NCBI GenBank assembly: GCA_034620365.1
Contig: JAQGEQ010000283.1
Span: 248,001-312,000 of the forward strand
DNA: 64,000 nucleotides
Reading direction: 5' to 3'
Source of the DNA: Pegea sp. RAD2-039
Lineage: Eukaryota > Chordata > Thaliacea > Salpida > Salpidae
Positions 12,101 through 33,769 of the stretch are shown piece by piece (the stretch's first letter is position 1; each line of letters opens with the position of its first letter). The position numbers and the translations under genes were made by a program. Under the pieces are notes generated by a model. The model saw only the letters and a program-made list of their open reading frames with translations, ran no database searches and was not told the origin of the DNA.

Positions 12101-14870
12101 TTTTAGCTATTTTTGGTGCTATAAATGGTATAGGAATCAACTTATGATAATAATCATCACTATCATACCATTACAAGACTGTTAAAAACTCTAAAAAAAT
12201 TGATTTTGTTGCTTATAAGTTTTAAGAATTGAAAAAAAGTATAATGAGGTAAAATATTGGTGTCTTAAGAATCAAATGATTTGTAGAAGATTTCTTTTTA
12301 TATTAAAAGCGAAATGTCCTCTTCTTTGTGAGTCCATTGTTTGTTTTTATTCAGAACTTTTTTATTTCAAATGGCTAAACCTAAAGCTAACTTTACCTTG
12401 TGTTTTGCACTAAGATTATATTGCAGTTGCTAGATTACGAGCTAAAAAATGACGTACAAATTAGAAATGTATAATTACAACAAACACCAACAGACTTTTG
12501 ATAAATAAAAGATTGTGTGATTAAATAGATAGCAAGGTCTAAAAATATAGTACCACCAAAATTTGGTATTAAACATTTTGAAACAGCTTCTTATAAAACT
12601 AATTGTATTAGAACAAAAATTAGCTTTTAAAAACTCCAAATAAAATTATATAATAATAAAAAACTATTCCAGAATCTCTAAATAATTTTCAAAATTTTAT
12701 TTAACTTATCAATCAAGTTTCTACCGAGAATAAAGAAATTAAACAATAAATAGATTTAAAACTTTATAATAAAAGACAAGAAATTAAATAATATTTATTA
12801 GAAAAACTTTGTCCATATGAATAGCACCAAGTATTAAAAATTATCTTTAAACATAAGCTTCCATACCAGAATCCCCTAACTTAAGATCTTTCTCATGCTT
12901 AATAAAAAAAGTTTTATTATAAGCTGTTAAATAATATAAAATCCTTTTCGCCGACTTTTCAGACTTCTATCAAGTTGATTCTTCAAAATTCTTTTAGATT
13001 CATAGTCAGAAGACTTAAAGTAAGGGGACATAAAAGCACTGGTTGTATAATAAATATTATACAACCTGTATGAAATTATATATTCTGTTTTAAGTTTAAT
13101 AACATTTGCTTGAGAATATAATTGTAGAAACAGAACAAAGTTTAGAGCCAAGTAATTTTTACCAAATTATTTAAAAAGATTTGTTGTCCATTTCATCAAA
13201 TGAATCATCAATCTATGTAACAAAAGATACACAATTTCAACGAGCTTTTGATATATATGAGCAAATTTAACAATGCTCACGACTCACTCAAGGCTTTAGT
13301 GGATTCAATTAGATCCATAAACTCGGTTTGGAAACCATTGATTCAGATATATTTCGAGAAGAACTTTTATACTTTATAAATATTCGTAAAACACTAAAAA
13401 AATAAATGAATTAAACTTAAAAAAAACTTCAATTTTTAATGTATGAACTCACATTAAATCAGAATAACAAACTGGTGTGTAGGTGCTAAAAAAAAGTAAA
13501 TAAAAATATTAAATAAATATTCTTGAAAATATGAAACTAAAACAAAATAAAGTTAGAAGTTTGAGTACAATTAAAAGTATTAATTATGTATGAATGTTTG
13601 TATTTTAAAGATTTAATTATTGATAAAGTAAATAATAATATACTATAATCATAAATATGGTCAAAAATAAATATAAAACTATTTTCAAGCCATATATCCG
13701 GTGACGTAAATGAGATATTTTTACGAGAAATTATCTAAACATTTCTCAGTATAAATACTCTGCAAAAAGTTATCATATGACTGGTGATAGCTAAACTCAT
13801 ACGATTTTTTTAATTTTTGCAGAGCCTACATATAGATATAAAAACGCAAACAAATTTTTATTTATTTATTTGAAAGTGATGTTGGTTGGCTGAAAGTAAT
13901 TTATTTAGCAAAGGTTTATTTTAACGAAAGTATAAATCAAACTTTCTAGAAAATATAACATGTTTATGAAGAAGAAGACTATTTTTAAAATTGTATGAAG
14001 AGTTTATTGCCGCATATACTTAAACTAGATACAAATTTGAAAGAGACAAAAACTATATTTAAATATTTTCTAATATGTTTTAAAAAAGTAGGTTTATTAT
14101 TTAGAGATTGAAAATAAGAAAGAAATATATGTGCACATTACTCAATAAGTAATAATTAAAAAACGATTTATTATTTTTAAGTTTTTTCTTACACATTAAT
14201 GCTTTCTTCTTTTAAATTCAAGAAATATTGTAAGCTTAAAGCAAAAACAAAAATCTTTTAAAATACTCATTATACTAAACATGATAACAAGCTCTGCTAT
14301 ATTGTTCCTACTTTTCAAATTAGTATATTTTTTAAGTTTTGAAACAAAAGTTTTTTTAATATGTGTTTAAGCTAGAAAGATTAAATGTTTGGTTTTATGA
14401 AACTATACAATTAATCAGTTTTATAGTTAAATTTCTTTATTTTTTTGTCCTTTATCTACTACTAAAATGAAAAACGACGTCCCTAAGAATAAAACAACAA
14501 TCTGACGTAAAAACAATATTAGAAAGTATAATATTTAGATCATTAAACACAAACAACTGAGCGACATTTTTCTTTAATTTATCTATTGGCTAGTCGTTAA
14601 GTAAATTGCAAAATTAAAACAACTACTGTTGTTCAATTTGCAGATCACTGCAAAACTGTATAATATTTGTAATTTGCTTTTTCGTTCTTAGTTTTGAAGT
14701 CGTTCTAATTGTAGATTTTATTAGTTAAGACTGTAAAGTATTAGCAAATAGAGTAAAACTAACTTTTAAACTTTTTAGTTGTTGTATGTTCATGAAGTTC
14801 TGCTTTTTGTTCATCTTAGTATCATTTGCAGTTATTTAACTTACAAAATAATTTAATGGGTTTAATTTTA
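9121..14870. other. Large AT-rich intergenic region
   Basis: About 5.7 kb separating divergent GFOD and cathepsin L. I found no open frame with recognisable domains, no clear transposon protein and no RNA gene. A 74-codon minus-strand frame at 12927-13151 is low-complexity and not called. Distal enhancers or 5' exons of either neighbour could be here but cannot be recognised by eye. Confidence 0.5.
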
Positions 14871-14934
14871 ATTGCAGTTCCTAATCAAATTTCAACCAAA
14901 GATATTATTTGATTTCAAAATATTTAATAGAAAA

Positions 14935-23744
<8,810 letters not shown>

Positions 23745-24823
23745 AGATGTGAAGTAATTCTTTTATACTCTGTTTTATTTTATCGTTGAAGTATCGATAT
23801 CAATGTTTTGAAATATATGTTTAAAGTATAACAGAATACAACTAGGGTTAGTATATAATGAGAAAAAATAGAAAAAGATAATTCCTGATCATGCTTAAAC
23901 AATATTTTAATCATAACTGTCCCTGTATTTTTCAAAAAGTTTTTAGTTCTTCACTCAATAACAGTATTATTTGAAACTGCTTTCTACATTATTTCAATAG
24001 TGTCTCGTATAACTTGTATTTAGAAATATTTACTCATGAATAAATATTCAAAAGATTTCTTTAATTGCTTATTTTTAACCAGTAAATATTTGATAATGTA
24101 AACAGAAGCACTACTTTTTTTGAAAATTTAATTTTGAGTTTTAAAAACTAAAATACTATTTAGAAATTTAGCAAATGAAAAAAGTTCATTTTAAGCAATA
24201 AGTTCTTTTTATTTAAATATATGCTTTTAGTATTTGTAAAAATAATTATGAATTTCACAAAAACAATATCAATAAGCTGAAAAGTTGTAAATTCTTAAAA
24301 AAGGACTAATTGCTACATTTTTTAAATTTAGAACAACTTTTTAGATTTTGCTTCTTTAATAAGAAATGGTAGAACTTTAATGTTTTAATATTAATAAGAT
24401 TCTTCCAGTTTACTTTTACTATGAGTTTCTTGTCGATTGATAGTCAATATAGTTTATTTGTAGCTAAATGACAACTTTGGAATAATTTTCTTTTTACATA
24501 GTTTTGTCTATAAATATGGTTTCGGCATGACTTTTATGTATGAGATATTTGCTTGTATAAACTCTTTTTATTTTAAATAAAGTTTTAGACTGTAACTTTC
24601 GTTTTTGAATTGTATAAGCTTGGCCATAATGTTGAAAGACTTTGAATGAGCTCAATGTATTAATTTTATATCAATTTATTGATGGAAAGTTTTAATGTCG
24701 CTTTTTTTTAGCACATCATTAAAAGTTTTGGTTTATTTATCTGTAAATTTCTAATAAATTTTTAATATTAAAAATTTGAGTAAGCATCATTTATTTTTAA
24801 ATTAAATCAAGTTGTATCTTCTA
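23745..24823. other. Intergenic spacer cathepsin L - orphan gene
   Basis: About 1.1 kb, AT-rich, presumably the cathepsin 3' UTR followed by upstream sequence of the next gene. I see no repeat or gene. It ends at an acceptor-like AG at 24824. Confidence 0.5.
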
Positions 24824-24847
24824 GAAGGTTTTTATAAAAAATTAAAC

Positions 24848-26425
24848 ATGCTGAAATCGAAGGAACTGTTTGATAATCTTAAGCTGGAGGATTTTAGTAA
24901 ACAATTTATTCTGGAATCAAATGAATATGTTTATGTACTAACTGCTTATTGCCTTATTAGAGTTTTGAATCAAGATCTTTACGAGAAGATCTTGCAGAAA
25001 AATGATTGTAATATAGAAAATATTATTACTACAAGCATTAAGAAACTACCTAAAAAAGCAAATGTTTTTTTGGTTTCTAAAAATCAAGAAATTCATGAAG
25101 TTTGTAAAGTTATTACTACTGTTGCTAGTGATCGTGGAGCTCATAGTACAATAAAAGTCTTTTTTAAAGTTGTGCATGCTCTTGCAAAAATGAGGGAAAG
25201 GTCGTGGGAAGAAGATTATGCTTTTATAAAAATATTAGAACAATGTTGGTTTGCATCTATAAGCTTAGAAGAAAGTTTACAATTGGAGATGAAAATTGTT
25301 ATATTTTCATACATTAGTTTTTTAATTTCACAAACTGATCTCAAAAAACTCAATTTCAATTTAGGAAATTCATCTGATTTTGAGTTCTGCAAAAATTTAC
25401 GTTTTCTGCAATCATACTTGTTTAAACAATTAAATAAGAGCAAAGAAGAAATTGGTTCAAAGTTCACAGCATATGTGACAGAAATAAACCGAAGTTCTTT
25501 ATTAATCGAGTATTGGGAAATGAGACAAGAATTACAAGATAAGAAGTCAGAAGGCGACTCAATATCGCCTTTAAAGTCTGAATACTTTTCTGTTTCTGAG
25601 TTTGGGTCTATTCTTGATATTTTACGCGATTTAAAAACTTTTGTTTTACTTATTTACAATAAAAGAACAGTTCCTTTGATGAACATGAAGACTTTGAGAG
25701 AAAATTTTAAAAAAATTCACAATTTGATTGAACTTTTGCAAAACGAGAGGTTTAAGTCAAGGAAACAGTTGTGGTTATTGTTCGAAGTACATTCTTTATG
25801 CTTGTCAGTGTATAGTCGATTGATTAAACCTATTAATAAAGAAGAAGAAGACATGGAACGGTACCAACAAATTTACGAAAGTTATCGAAATGAGAAATTG
25901 ATAGAAGAGGTGTTACAAATGGATCTTGTGCTTGCAGATTTACACCCTATCATAAATATGGATTTGAATATTGACTTCTTGAATGTACCAGTTTTGTTTC
26001 AATACAATGTTTTAAAGGAATTATTAAGCAGTATAAGCAAAGAAACATATAGAAATAACTTTCATTTCTTCGTGTTCGAAAACATTAGCAAAGTTGAATT
26101 CAATTCGGATGTATTTTTTAAAATCTTAAGTGATTTATCCTCTAAGCTTAAAGATTTTAACAATAAAAAACCGCTCCAACAAAAGAATGTTGAAGCAGTG
26201 AGTCTGAGAAATAAAATAATAAAAATAATTATTGGCTGCAACGCGACAAAGGAAAGCTTGAAAAAAAGAAACTTTAATATTAAGCAGAAAGAAATTATTG
26301 AAAGTTTTGAAAGGAACAGCTGCGGATTATGCGACAACTATAGCTGGACTCGCCTGAAAGAATCGTTGACCAATCATGACAGTAACCCTCTTTTCATTGG
26401 GCAGATAACTGTTTCAAGAGAATAA
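24848..26425 (+). CDS. Uncharacterised 525-aa helical protein
   Basis: Intronless open frame of 525 codons from the ATG at 24848 (MLKSKELF). The frame extends 12 codons further upstream, but an acceptor-like AG (24824) lies in that part, so the ATG is preferred. I do not recognise the family. The sequence is rich in Leu, Ile, Lys and Glu, looks almost wholly alpha-helical (HEAT- or TPR-like in texture, not a proven repeat), and has no signal peptide or clear membrane span. The end carries an isolated CGLC pair before a polar tail. An intact long frame in such AT-rich DNA strongly implies selection. It could be a fast-evolving member of a known chromatin or DNA-repair scaffold family, but nothing visible decides that. 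Confidence 0.8.
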   Translation: MLKSKELFDNLKLEDFSKQFILESNEYVYVLTAYCLIRVLNQDLYEKILQKNDCNIENIITTSIKKLPKKANVFLVSKNQEIHEVCKVITTVASDRGAHSTIKVFFKVVHALAKMRERSWEEDYAFIKILEQCWFASISLEESLQLEMKIVIFSYISFLISQTDLKKLNFNLGNSSDFEFCKNLRFLQSYLFKQLNKSKEEIGSKFTAYVTEINRSSLLIEYWEMRQELQDKKSEGDSISPLKSEYFSVSEFGSILDILRDLKTFVLLIYNKRTVPLMNMKTLRENFKKIHNLIELLQNERFKSRKQLWLLFEVHSLCLSVYSRLIKPINKEEEDMERYQQIYESYRNEKLIEEVLQMDLVLADLHPIINMDLNIDFLNVPVLFQYNVLKELLSSISKETYRNNFHFFVFENISKVEFNSDVFFKILSDLSSKLKDFNNKKPLQQKNVEAVSLRNKIIKIIIGCNATKESLKKRNFNIKQKEIIESFERNSCGLCDNYSWTRLKESLTNHDSNPLFIGQITVSRE

Positions 26426-27711
26426 GATATTAAAAGAAAAATGAATAACATAAAGAATCGTGAAAAAATGATTTGTATATTACAGCTGTTGCAAACTTGA
26501 CTTTTTGAAATAATTTTTGTGCAATAATACTTCTTATTAAGTAACAAAATCAATCTTCACATTTGACTAAAAGTTCCTTTGTGTGATTCCACGGAGTTGT
26601 GTTTAAATTAGAGTTTTATTGAATTGCCATGCAGTAGTCAAACTTGATTTAAATTGAATTTCTAATTGTACCTGTGTTTAATACATCTTGCAATCAAAAT
26701 ATTGTAAAAAAAGTAGCTGGTTGTGAAATTTTTGGTTTAATATATATGAAACAGTGAGGTATTTCTCTTCATAAAAGAAAGTGCAATAAGGAATTTAGTC
26801 TGTAGCTTTAGTGGAACTCGTTTCAAAGTTAAAAGTTTATGTTTTATTTTATAATCTGACTTTCATGAAGTAATACAATACAGGTTGATTTAGGATCTTT
26901 GCTGACTTATTTGAGTCTTAAGATTCTCGTGGAAATATGTAGTCTTGAAAATAATTTACTTTTGAGGTGGTTACTGACTAAAACAATACAATAATTTGAT
27001 TTTAGTATTTTATGAACTGAATCTTTAACAAAGTTTTGTATTTTCGTTGCAAGATGTTTCAACTTATTTGTAATCTGCATATGAAATTATTAAGCAGTTT
27101 AGCTTGAGCCAACAACATCCGAATGATATAAATGCATAACTTATCATCACACAAAATTGTTTACAAAACTCGTCTTTAAACAGTTCATATTTTCACTAAG
27201 GTGAGAGACTTCTGAAATTTTACCATATCTATCGATTTGCTAAGTTCCTTAGCTCATGCTATTAATTTTACAATAAGCAAAAACTTGAAAGCTTCTGTAC
27301 TTGAGGTTTATATACACTTTATACTAAATAATTTCAACTGAATTCTTCAAACTTTTACACTATTAAAAATCTTAATGGTTTAAAAATAAATAAAACTCAA
27401 GTTTATGATTTTTTACTACTTTCAGCATCTATTCAGCGAAAAATCTTTTTATATACTCAATTTTATTCTCATCATTTATTTTCTTATTCTATTTTAGCAC
27501 AGAATAATAAGCAAACATGGCTTTTTAAAGCTTAATGAAAAGCGAAAAGGTTTTAGTTAGATAGTTAGTGGTAGTTAGCTTTAAACAATCTAAATTGTAA
27601 AAGAGATATTTTTACCAAAAATTATCAACGAAATCTTTGGAAATTTATTTTAATAAAAGCGACTATCCAACTCTCAGTTAGTAATATTATATTGCTGATA
27701 ACATGTTCCAA
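26426..27711. other. Intergenic spacer between convergent genes
   Basis: About 1.3 kb of AT-rich sequence between the convergent orphan gene and glycyl-tRNA synthetase. It presumably contains both 3' UTRs. No repeat or coding potential was seen. Confidence 0.5.
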
Positions 27712-29907
27712 TTATTTGTTTTGTTGTTCAGTAAATGTTGGATAGATCTTCATCACTTGTTCCCATGTAATCCGACCTTTCACAAGATCACAAATAATTT
27801 CTGGTAACTTCTCTACTTCAGCTCTGATTTGAACAAGACTATCCCGCTCCCGAAGAGTAGCTGAGTGAGGTAGAATCTTGACTGTATCAAAGTCTACAGT
27901 GACTCCAAATGGAATAGCGATCTCATCTGTACGAGCATATCGTTTACCGATTGATCCCGATGAATTATCAACTTTACAGGACACACCAAGCTTAGACAAA
28001 GCATCTTTGATGTTCTCAATAAACGGCATCAACTCAGCTTTGTTACTCAGCGGTAGAAGAGAACATTTGTAAGGAGCAATTGTTGCTGGAAGTGAAAAAA
28101 AAGTGCGTTGAGCATCAGCTGCTCTCACACGGAAGTTGTGCTCCAGGGAAGAGTAGAGAAGTCGACCTAATCCGAAGGATGGTTCGATCACGGAAGGAAC
28201 AAACTCTTCCACGTAAACAGTCTTCTTTTCATGCTTAACTTTCACCATATCCTTTGTAATATCAACTTGCTCATCGTTAACTTTACACGAATAGGTTCCA
28301 TTAGCGAGTTGAGTTTCCATTTGAGTAGCTTCTGCAGCACTTAAAGATTCTAGAACAGCTACAACTTGACCAGATAAAGCTCTAAAAGTCTTTCCAATCA
28401 ACTTCTTGTTACAAACAACAGTCGACGTTTCCACTTCTTTTGGTTCCGCCAGTTGGCGCTCAGCGACTAGATGAACTTTAGTAGCTTTAGCATGGCAAGA
28501 GAGATCATAACAAGATCTATCAGCACATCCGATACACTCAATCCATCCAAAAGAAGTTTTGCATTCAGCATCCCAACAATCACACGCGTAATGAGCCATT
28601 TCATTATCCATGTGCTGCCGGAAACGAAATTTCAACGGATTAATCCCAATCTTGAGGCAGAAAAGATAAATTCGACCCATAAAGTAGCCTAATGTTTGAT
28701 TATTGATGATCTTCTCATTTACAGCATCTCCGATAGACATGAAATGAGGTCTTTCACCGCTTACTTGAGCTTTAGCAGTGTACAGAGGAACTTTGATATC
28801 TGCTACGGTGTTAAATTTTGGATGATTTTTATCGAGGGGATCAATAAAATACTCAATCTCAGCCATTTGAAATTCACGGACTCTCAAAAGCCCTGATCTT
28901 GGAGAGATTTCATTGCGGAATGAGGTTCCAATTTGAACTCCAGCGAAAGGAAGCTTGCCTTGATTGAATTCCAACAAACGTTTGAAGTTGAGAAAGATAC
29001 CCTGAGCTGTTTCAGGTCGTAAGTAAGCAGTGGACCCACCAGCTGGTCCAATATTTGTCTGAAACATCAAATTAAAGGGCATAGGATCACTGATGTCATT
29101 GCCAGTGATGGGAGACTTCACTCCATATTCTATCATCAGATCTTTCAACTCATCTAATCCATAATTATCAATTTGCTTGATCACATCCCGAGCTTTTGTC
29201 TTCTTAACTTCATCTACTTTTTTATCTTGAATCATTTTTTCTAAAAATCCTTCAAGAAGATGATCTGCTCTAAAGCAAGATCCAGTCTTTAAATCTTTCA
29301 CCATGAAATCTGCAAAACGTGCCACATGTCCAGAAGATTTAAGGACACTTTCAGGAGTGAGCATTGTGCAGTCAATTTCCAACAAATTGTCATAAATCAC
29401 AAAATGATCTCGCCATTCAGAAACGATGTTGTTCTTCAACATGCACCCAACAGGACCAAAGTCGTAAAGACCACTTACTCCACCATACAACTCGAAACTC
29501 TGTCCATAAATAAACCTTCTTTTAACTGTGTCTTCCATCTTAAGACGATCAAAATCATTTTCTTTTGCAAATAATTCTTGCTCCTTATTTAGTAGCTTTT
29601 TCTTCCTTATCTTTAGTTCAGCAACTGCTTTTTCAATATCCACCATCGCGCCTCCTGTCTTCTTTAAATTAGCCACAATGTCTCCTTGCTCTTTCACAAA
29701 TGCTCTCAGCGGAGCTAATTGTTCTTCATTTTCGAATTCTTCCATTGCAATAGATGATTTTGAAAGCTTTTCTAACTGTTCACGAAATTTTATAGCTTCA
29801 ATACGACGGAGTTTTAGCTCTTGCCTTTGTAGTTCAGCTTTACCAACACCGCTGGAAAACCTTCTCACTCTACCACTGCTAAATGTAAATAACAAACGTT
29901 TTAGCAT
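27712..29907 (-). CDS. GARS1: Glycyl-tRNA synthetase, dual mitochondrial/cytosolic
   Basis: Intronless gene for a 731-aa class II aminoacyl-tRNA synthetase charging tRNA-Gly. Seen: a basic, Ser/Phe-rich N-terminus ([19 protein letters not shown]) typical of mitochondrial import, a WHEP-type helix-turn-helix at about 64-113, class II motif 1 region at about 143-175 ([13 protein letters not shown]), RPETAQGIF and [10 protein letters not shown] (motif 2), [10 protein letters not shown] (motif 3), and an HGTP anticodon-binding C-terminus ([14 protein letters not shown]). The start is the ATG at 29905-29907; an upstream TTG in frame is excluded because an acceptor-like ttgcag ends 6 nt before the ATG. 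Met55 (29743-29745, context GCAATGG) sits just before the WHEP domain and is a probable cytosolic start. Confidence 0.96.
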   Translation of the reverse strand: MLKRLLFTFSSGRVRRFSSGVGKAELQRQELKLRRIEAIKFREQLEKLSKSSIAMEEFENEEQLAPLRAFVKEQGDIVANLKKTGGAMVDIEKAVAELKIRKKKLLNKEQELFAKENDFDRLKMEDTVKRRFIYGQSFELYGGVSGLYDFGPVGCMLKNNIVSEWRDHFVIYDNLLEIDCTMLTPESVLKSSGHVARFADFMVKDLKTGSCFRADHLLEGFLEKMIQDKKVDEVKKTKARDVIKQIDNYGLDELKDLMIEYGVKSPITGNDISDPMPFNLMFQTNIGPAGGSTAYLRPETAQGIFLNFKRLLEFNQGKLPFAGVQIGTSFRNEISPRSGLLRVREFQMAEIEYFIDPLDKNHPKFNTVADIKVPLYTAKAQVSGERPHFMSIGDAVNEKIINNQTLGYFMGRIYLFCLKIGINPLKFRFRQHMDNEMAHYACDCWDAECKTSFGWIECIGCADRSCYDLSCHAKATKVHLVAERQLAEPKEVETSTVVCNKKLIGKTFRALSGQVVAVLESLSAAEATQMETQLANGTYSCKVNDEQVDITKDMVKVKHEKKTVYVEEFVPSVIEPSFGLGRLLYSSLEHNFRVRAADAQRTFFSLPATIAPYKCSLLPLSNKAELMPFIENIKDALSKLGVSCKVDNSSGSIGKRYARTDEIAIPFGVTVDFDTVKILPHSATLRERDSLVQIRAEVEKLPEIICDLVKGRITWEQVMKIYPTFTEQQNK

Positions 29908-29919
29908 CTCACTCTGCAA

Positions 29920-31232
29920 AGGGTGAGTAACATACTTAAGCTTAGGAAAGCAAAGAGCTGCTAAAGAAGATTAAATATAGAAAAAAGCAAATATCTTATT
30001 TAACATATTTCACACAAAAAAAAGATATAAATATATATCAAGAAAGTTAGTTGCAAAATAAAAATAAATTATTAAAACTAATTAGTAGGCTTTAAGTCTA
30101 AATGTTAGCTTTAAATTATTTAAATAAAAAATATTTTTATCTTATTTAAGTAACTTCATGGCATATTAATTATTACTTAAGAGTGTTTTCGATGTTTTAT
30201 GTATAACTATAAAAAAATAAACAAATTTATAAATGTTTGAAATAGAAATAAATAAAAACAATAAATCACAAAAAATGTCTGAATACTAATTAATGATTAA
30301 ATATAAAAAAAACTTAGAACTATTCTAAGTTTTAATATAAAACAAAAATTTGAATTTGAAAGTTAAACGATTTTTCAAAAATAAAGAAAAAGTATTCTAG
30401 AATTAAACAAAACAAATAGATGTAGAATAAAACCTTTTGTTTCATTAACAATTTTTGCATGAATGTTATTTTACTTAATGCTAATCATATTAAAAAGTAA
30501 GTTTTATATCTAAGAGAGAAAATAAAAAAATAGACTTATAATAATGAACTTTAAGAAGAACTTATTGACATACATTCAAATACCAAAAAGCAACATAAAA
30601 TAATATTCAAAAATTTTTTTAAACTGATTAAAAAAAATTATCAATCATTTATAGAATAAATAATACATACAAATCTTATAAATATTCACAATTAAATGCC
30701 TAGAAATATTAATGAATAAATACAAATTGTGTGTTATAAAACTTATTTCAATAATCTTTTTTTATGAATGCCTAAATGATTGATTAAGTCAAAAAATTCA
30801 AAACCAAACCAAAAGGGAAAAAACTACTTAAAAATGTTGAAAGGTTTGTTATTTGCAACAAAAGTGAATTTATAGGTCTCCACATGTAAAAGAGCTATTC
30901 GAAAAAAACTGATCGCCATTTATTGTTCATTAAAATTCCAAAATCACTAATTAGGTAAAAACACGTGGTTTAATTATTGAGTTGATATGGAATTTTGTTG
31001 AGGTGGCAATCTAGAAAAGTTTTAGAACATTGAATACTCGTCATTCAACTACAAAATATATAAAATTGTTTTGAAACGAATAAGTTCGCTATTTTGCTTT
31101 AAATTAGCAATAACTCAAAACTAAAAAAAATGTTTAATGGCTCAAAAGCAATATAATTGACATTAAAAACGCATTAATCAATAAATTAAAATAAAAACTC
31201 AAAATCAGAGGTAAATTAAAATTGTTTAAGTG
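29920..31232. other. AT-rich intergenic region
   Basis: About 1.3 kb upstream of the glycyl-tRNA synthetase gene up to the first tandem unit. No gene, repeat or RNA was recognised. Confidence 0.5.
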
Positions 31233-32980
31233 GGAATCTCTCATGGAAGAATAACGACTTGTACAAGCTTAGTTTGCCTTACTTCTAATAACAAGAAGAT
31301 TTCTTCTTTTTCTTTTAATAGCTTTGATTTTAGTCACATCAGACTAATTGTTACTAGTCTACAGCTTTTATTCATTTTGCTTCATGAGCAAACGCATATA
31401 GTTAGCGCTCTTGTATCACGTCGATAACTTTATACAAATTTGAATAACTTAAGCAATCTGATAAACTTTATTCAAACATTTTGTTTTACTCATACTAACA
31501 AATACCTAAGCCCCTTAATGAAATCAGCTGTTTTCGGTGGTACTTGTTTCATACTTTTTGAAAAATGACAATTTTGTCCCCAACTACTTTCATTATTATA
31601 GTTAGATATAAAACCCGTTAAAACTATTTTACTGTTATACTGAATAAGTGTACCCAACATAAGTTTCAAGAAAGGTTCATTAATATTAAAAACATATTTG
31701 ATTAAAGTTCTATAATATGAGTCTTAATCTCAAAATCAAAACTGTTTGAAATTAAAAAATATTATTTCTAGTTAAATCTGACTTTGCTGATGACTGAAAA
31801 CACAAAGGAATTAGTATTTCTTTAATTTAGCCAGAATTTCACAACATTAAATCAAAACTTAAAAAGACAATACCACGACCAAGCCTATCGCAGATTGTTA
31901 CTCTGTATTTTAGCTAACCTTTACCTGCACCTCTTACCGTTTTGCAGTGTTCTACATTAATTTTTTAAACTATGGTACTTTAGAACTTTTCATTAAATTT
32001 CTACAGTTATATTGTTTTGAGTTTGCTATAAGAGCTGTAAAGTTTGTCATCTGCAGTCATGTGTTGAATTAACTAAATAAATCAAAACTTTTATTCCATT
32101 TTAAAATTAGCTATTAGCTTACTAGTTACAAGATAATTTGAATGAGTCCTTTCTAGCAAACTTATATAAGTAAGTTTCACAAATTTAATTATCACATTAT
32201 TGTAAGAACTAATTTGTTTAATAGATTACAGATTAAGCATTATTATCTATACTAAACAGCTTTTGTCTGATAAAAAGTAGACATACAAAATTACTAAAGA
32301 GTTGAGAATATCCATCCTTCCGTAGTCATTGCTGCACTTAATTTCCCTACACAAAGAAAATAATTGTTAAAACGAATTTTTGAAAGTTGTCATTATAATT
32401 AGATAAAAATCGAAAAACTTTTTTAGATTGAAAAATGAAATAAAATTATGTTAAAATGGAAAGAAGGAAAGTATGAAACTTTTTGAATAATTGATTTGTT
32501 ACAAGTTTAATAATTTCATTTGGTGGAAGATTTGAAAGAAAATAATTGAATGATATCTCTAAATGTAACTTCAATTGCAATATTAATGTGAACTAAAAAG
32601 TTAGTGAAAGTAGTTATCATCAGACTCCGAACACAGAGAGTTTTCTCTAAAAACACAGAAGAGTTTGAGGCTTACAACTTTTCATGAAGATCAAATAATT
32701 AAAGTTGAATTATATTTCTACAAGATATTACACAATTAAAATAATGTTGACATAACTAAATAGAATTTGTTGTAAATTAATCAACAGCGAGTAAGAATTT
32801 CTTTCAAAAATTTATATTTTTATCCAGAGACATCTTCAAACTTGTTACTAATGATTAAGTTCTTTCAATAAAAAATAAAACAAATTAATCCGATAAAATG
32901 TTAGAAAAATCACATAATTTTAAAGATCAAAAATTATTAAAAATATTTTATCTACAAAAAGGAAATGAAAAGATGCATAC

Positions 32981-33749
32981 TTGACTACATTTGATGATGG
33001 GTTGAACAATTGGTTTAACAAATGAATCCAACAGCCGCCGTAAACAGGGTCCTATATTGCTGATCATTTCTTTAGCAATGGCAATTACATTGGCAAACAA
33101 TTTCTCCAAATTTATCATAAAATTGTTAAAAATGCGAATTTCTTCTTTTGTAATTCCATTACAAAGATCTACAAGGGTTTCACTTGAATAATAATTTAGC
33201 ATAAAAGTGAAAAACTAAAAGAATTATCTTCAAACAACTTGCTAGTTATTGTAGTTTCAAAATCTAAAACTAATGCCGATTTTTAAAACGGTTTGATAAA
33301 ATGATTTTTTGTTTATTACAAATAAGTTTAAGATGTTTTAAATTAGATTACCTTCAGAACAAAAAGACTTATGTAGTGGTGCACAGCCTCTAGTAGCCAA
33401 CCCAAAAAAGACTAAAAAAAATAAAAGTTGATAAAAATTGAAATAATAAACATATCAATAAAAAGAATTAATTATTTTATACAGCAGGGAAACTTACAAT
33501 GGCCATAGTTGCATCCTTGAAATGGACCACATTCAGTTGTACTAATCAATGGAACCGGACAGATTTGTAGGGTTGGAGCACACTTGTAACATCGAACAGA
33601 GTCTCCTACAAACGGAAGAAACATTTGATTTGTGGGTGAAAATGGTCTCAAAAACCTCAAATCTAAAAGTAAAATAATAATTATAACTCACCTGCCACAA
33701 AAAAGTGACATAAAAGTAAAAAGATAAAACTTTTAGTTTTTAAATCCAT
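32981..33749 (-). CDS. Secreted Ly6/three-finger-type protein, copy A
   Basis: Minus-strand exons read as 33692-33749, 33498-33605, 33352-33411 and one from about 33236 down to 32981. The first encodes a signal peptide (MDLKTKSF... ending VAG) that joins in phase to GDSVRCYKC, the usual start of a Ly6/uPAR domain. Cysteines follow at IC, EC, GC, RGC and SFC, and the LVDLCNG motif matches the domain's terminal Asn. After it comes an amphipathic helical region of about 60 residues ending IIKCSQ, which is unusual for Ly6 proteins. The exon 3 to exon 4 phase does not join cleanly in my reading (exon 3 ends in phase 1), so a small exon or a different donor is missing. A candidate final exon follows an acceptor at 32347. 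Likely extracellular, function unknown. Confidence 0.7.
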
Positions 33750-33769
33750 TATCATATGACTTCAAAAAG

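Noticed and set aside
12927-13151. 74-codon minus-strand open frame in the large intergenic region
   Set aside because: Composition follows the AT-rich background and no motif is present.
29528-29926. 132-codon open frame antisense to the glycyl-tRNA synthetase N-terminus
   Set aside because: Shadow of a Lys/Glu-rich coding region; Ser/Phe-rich antisense frames are expected there.
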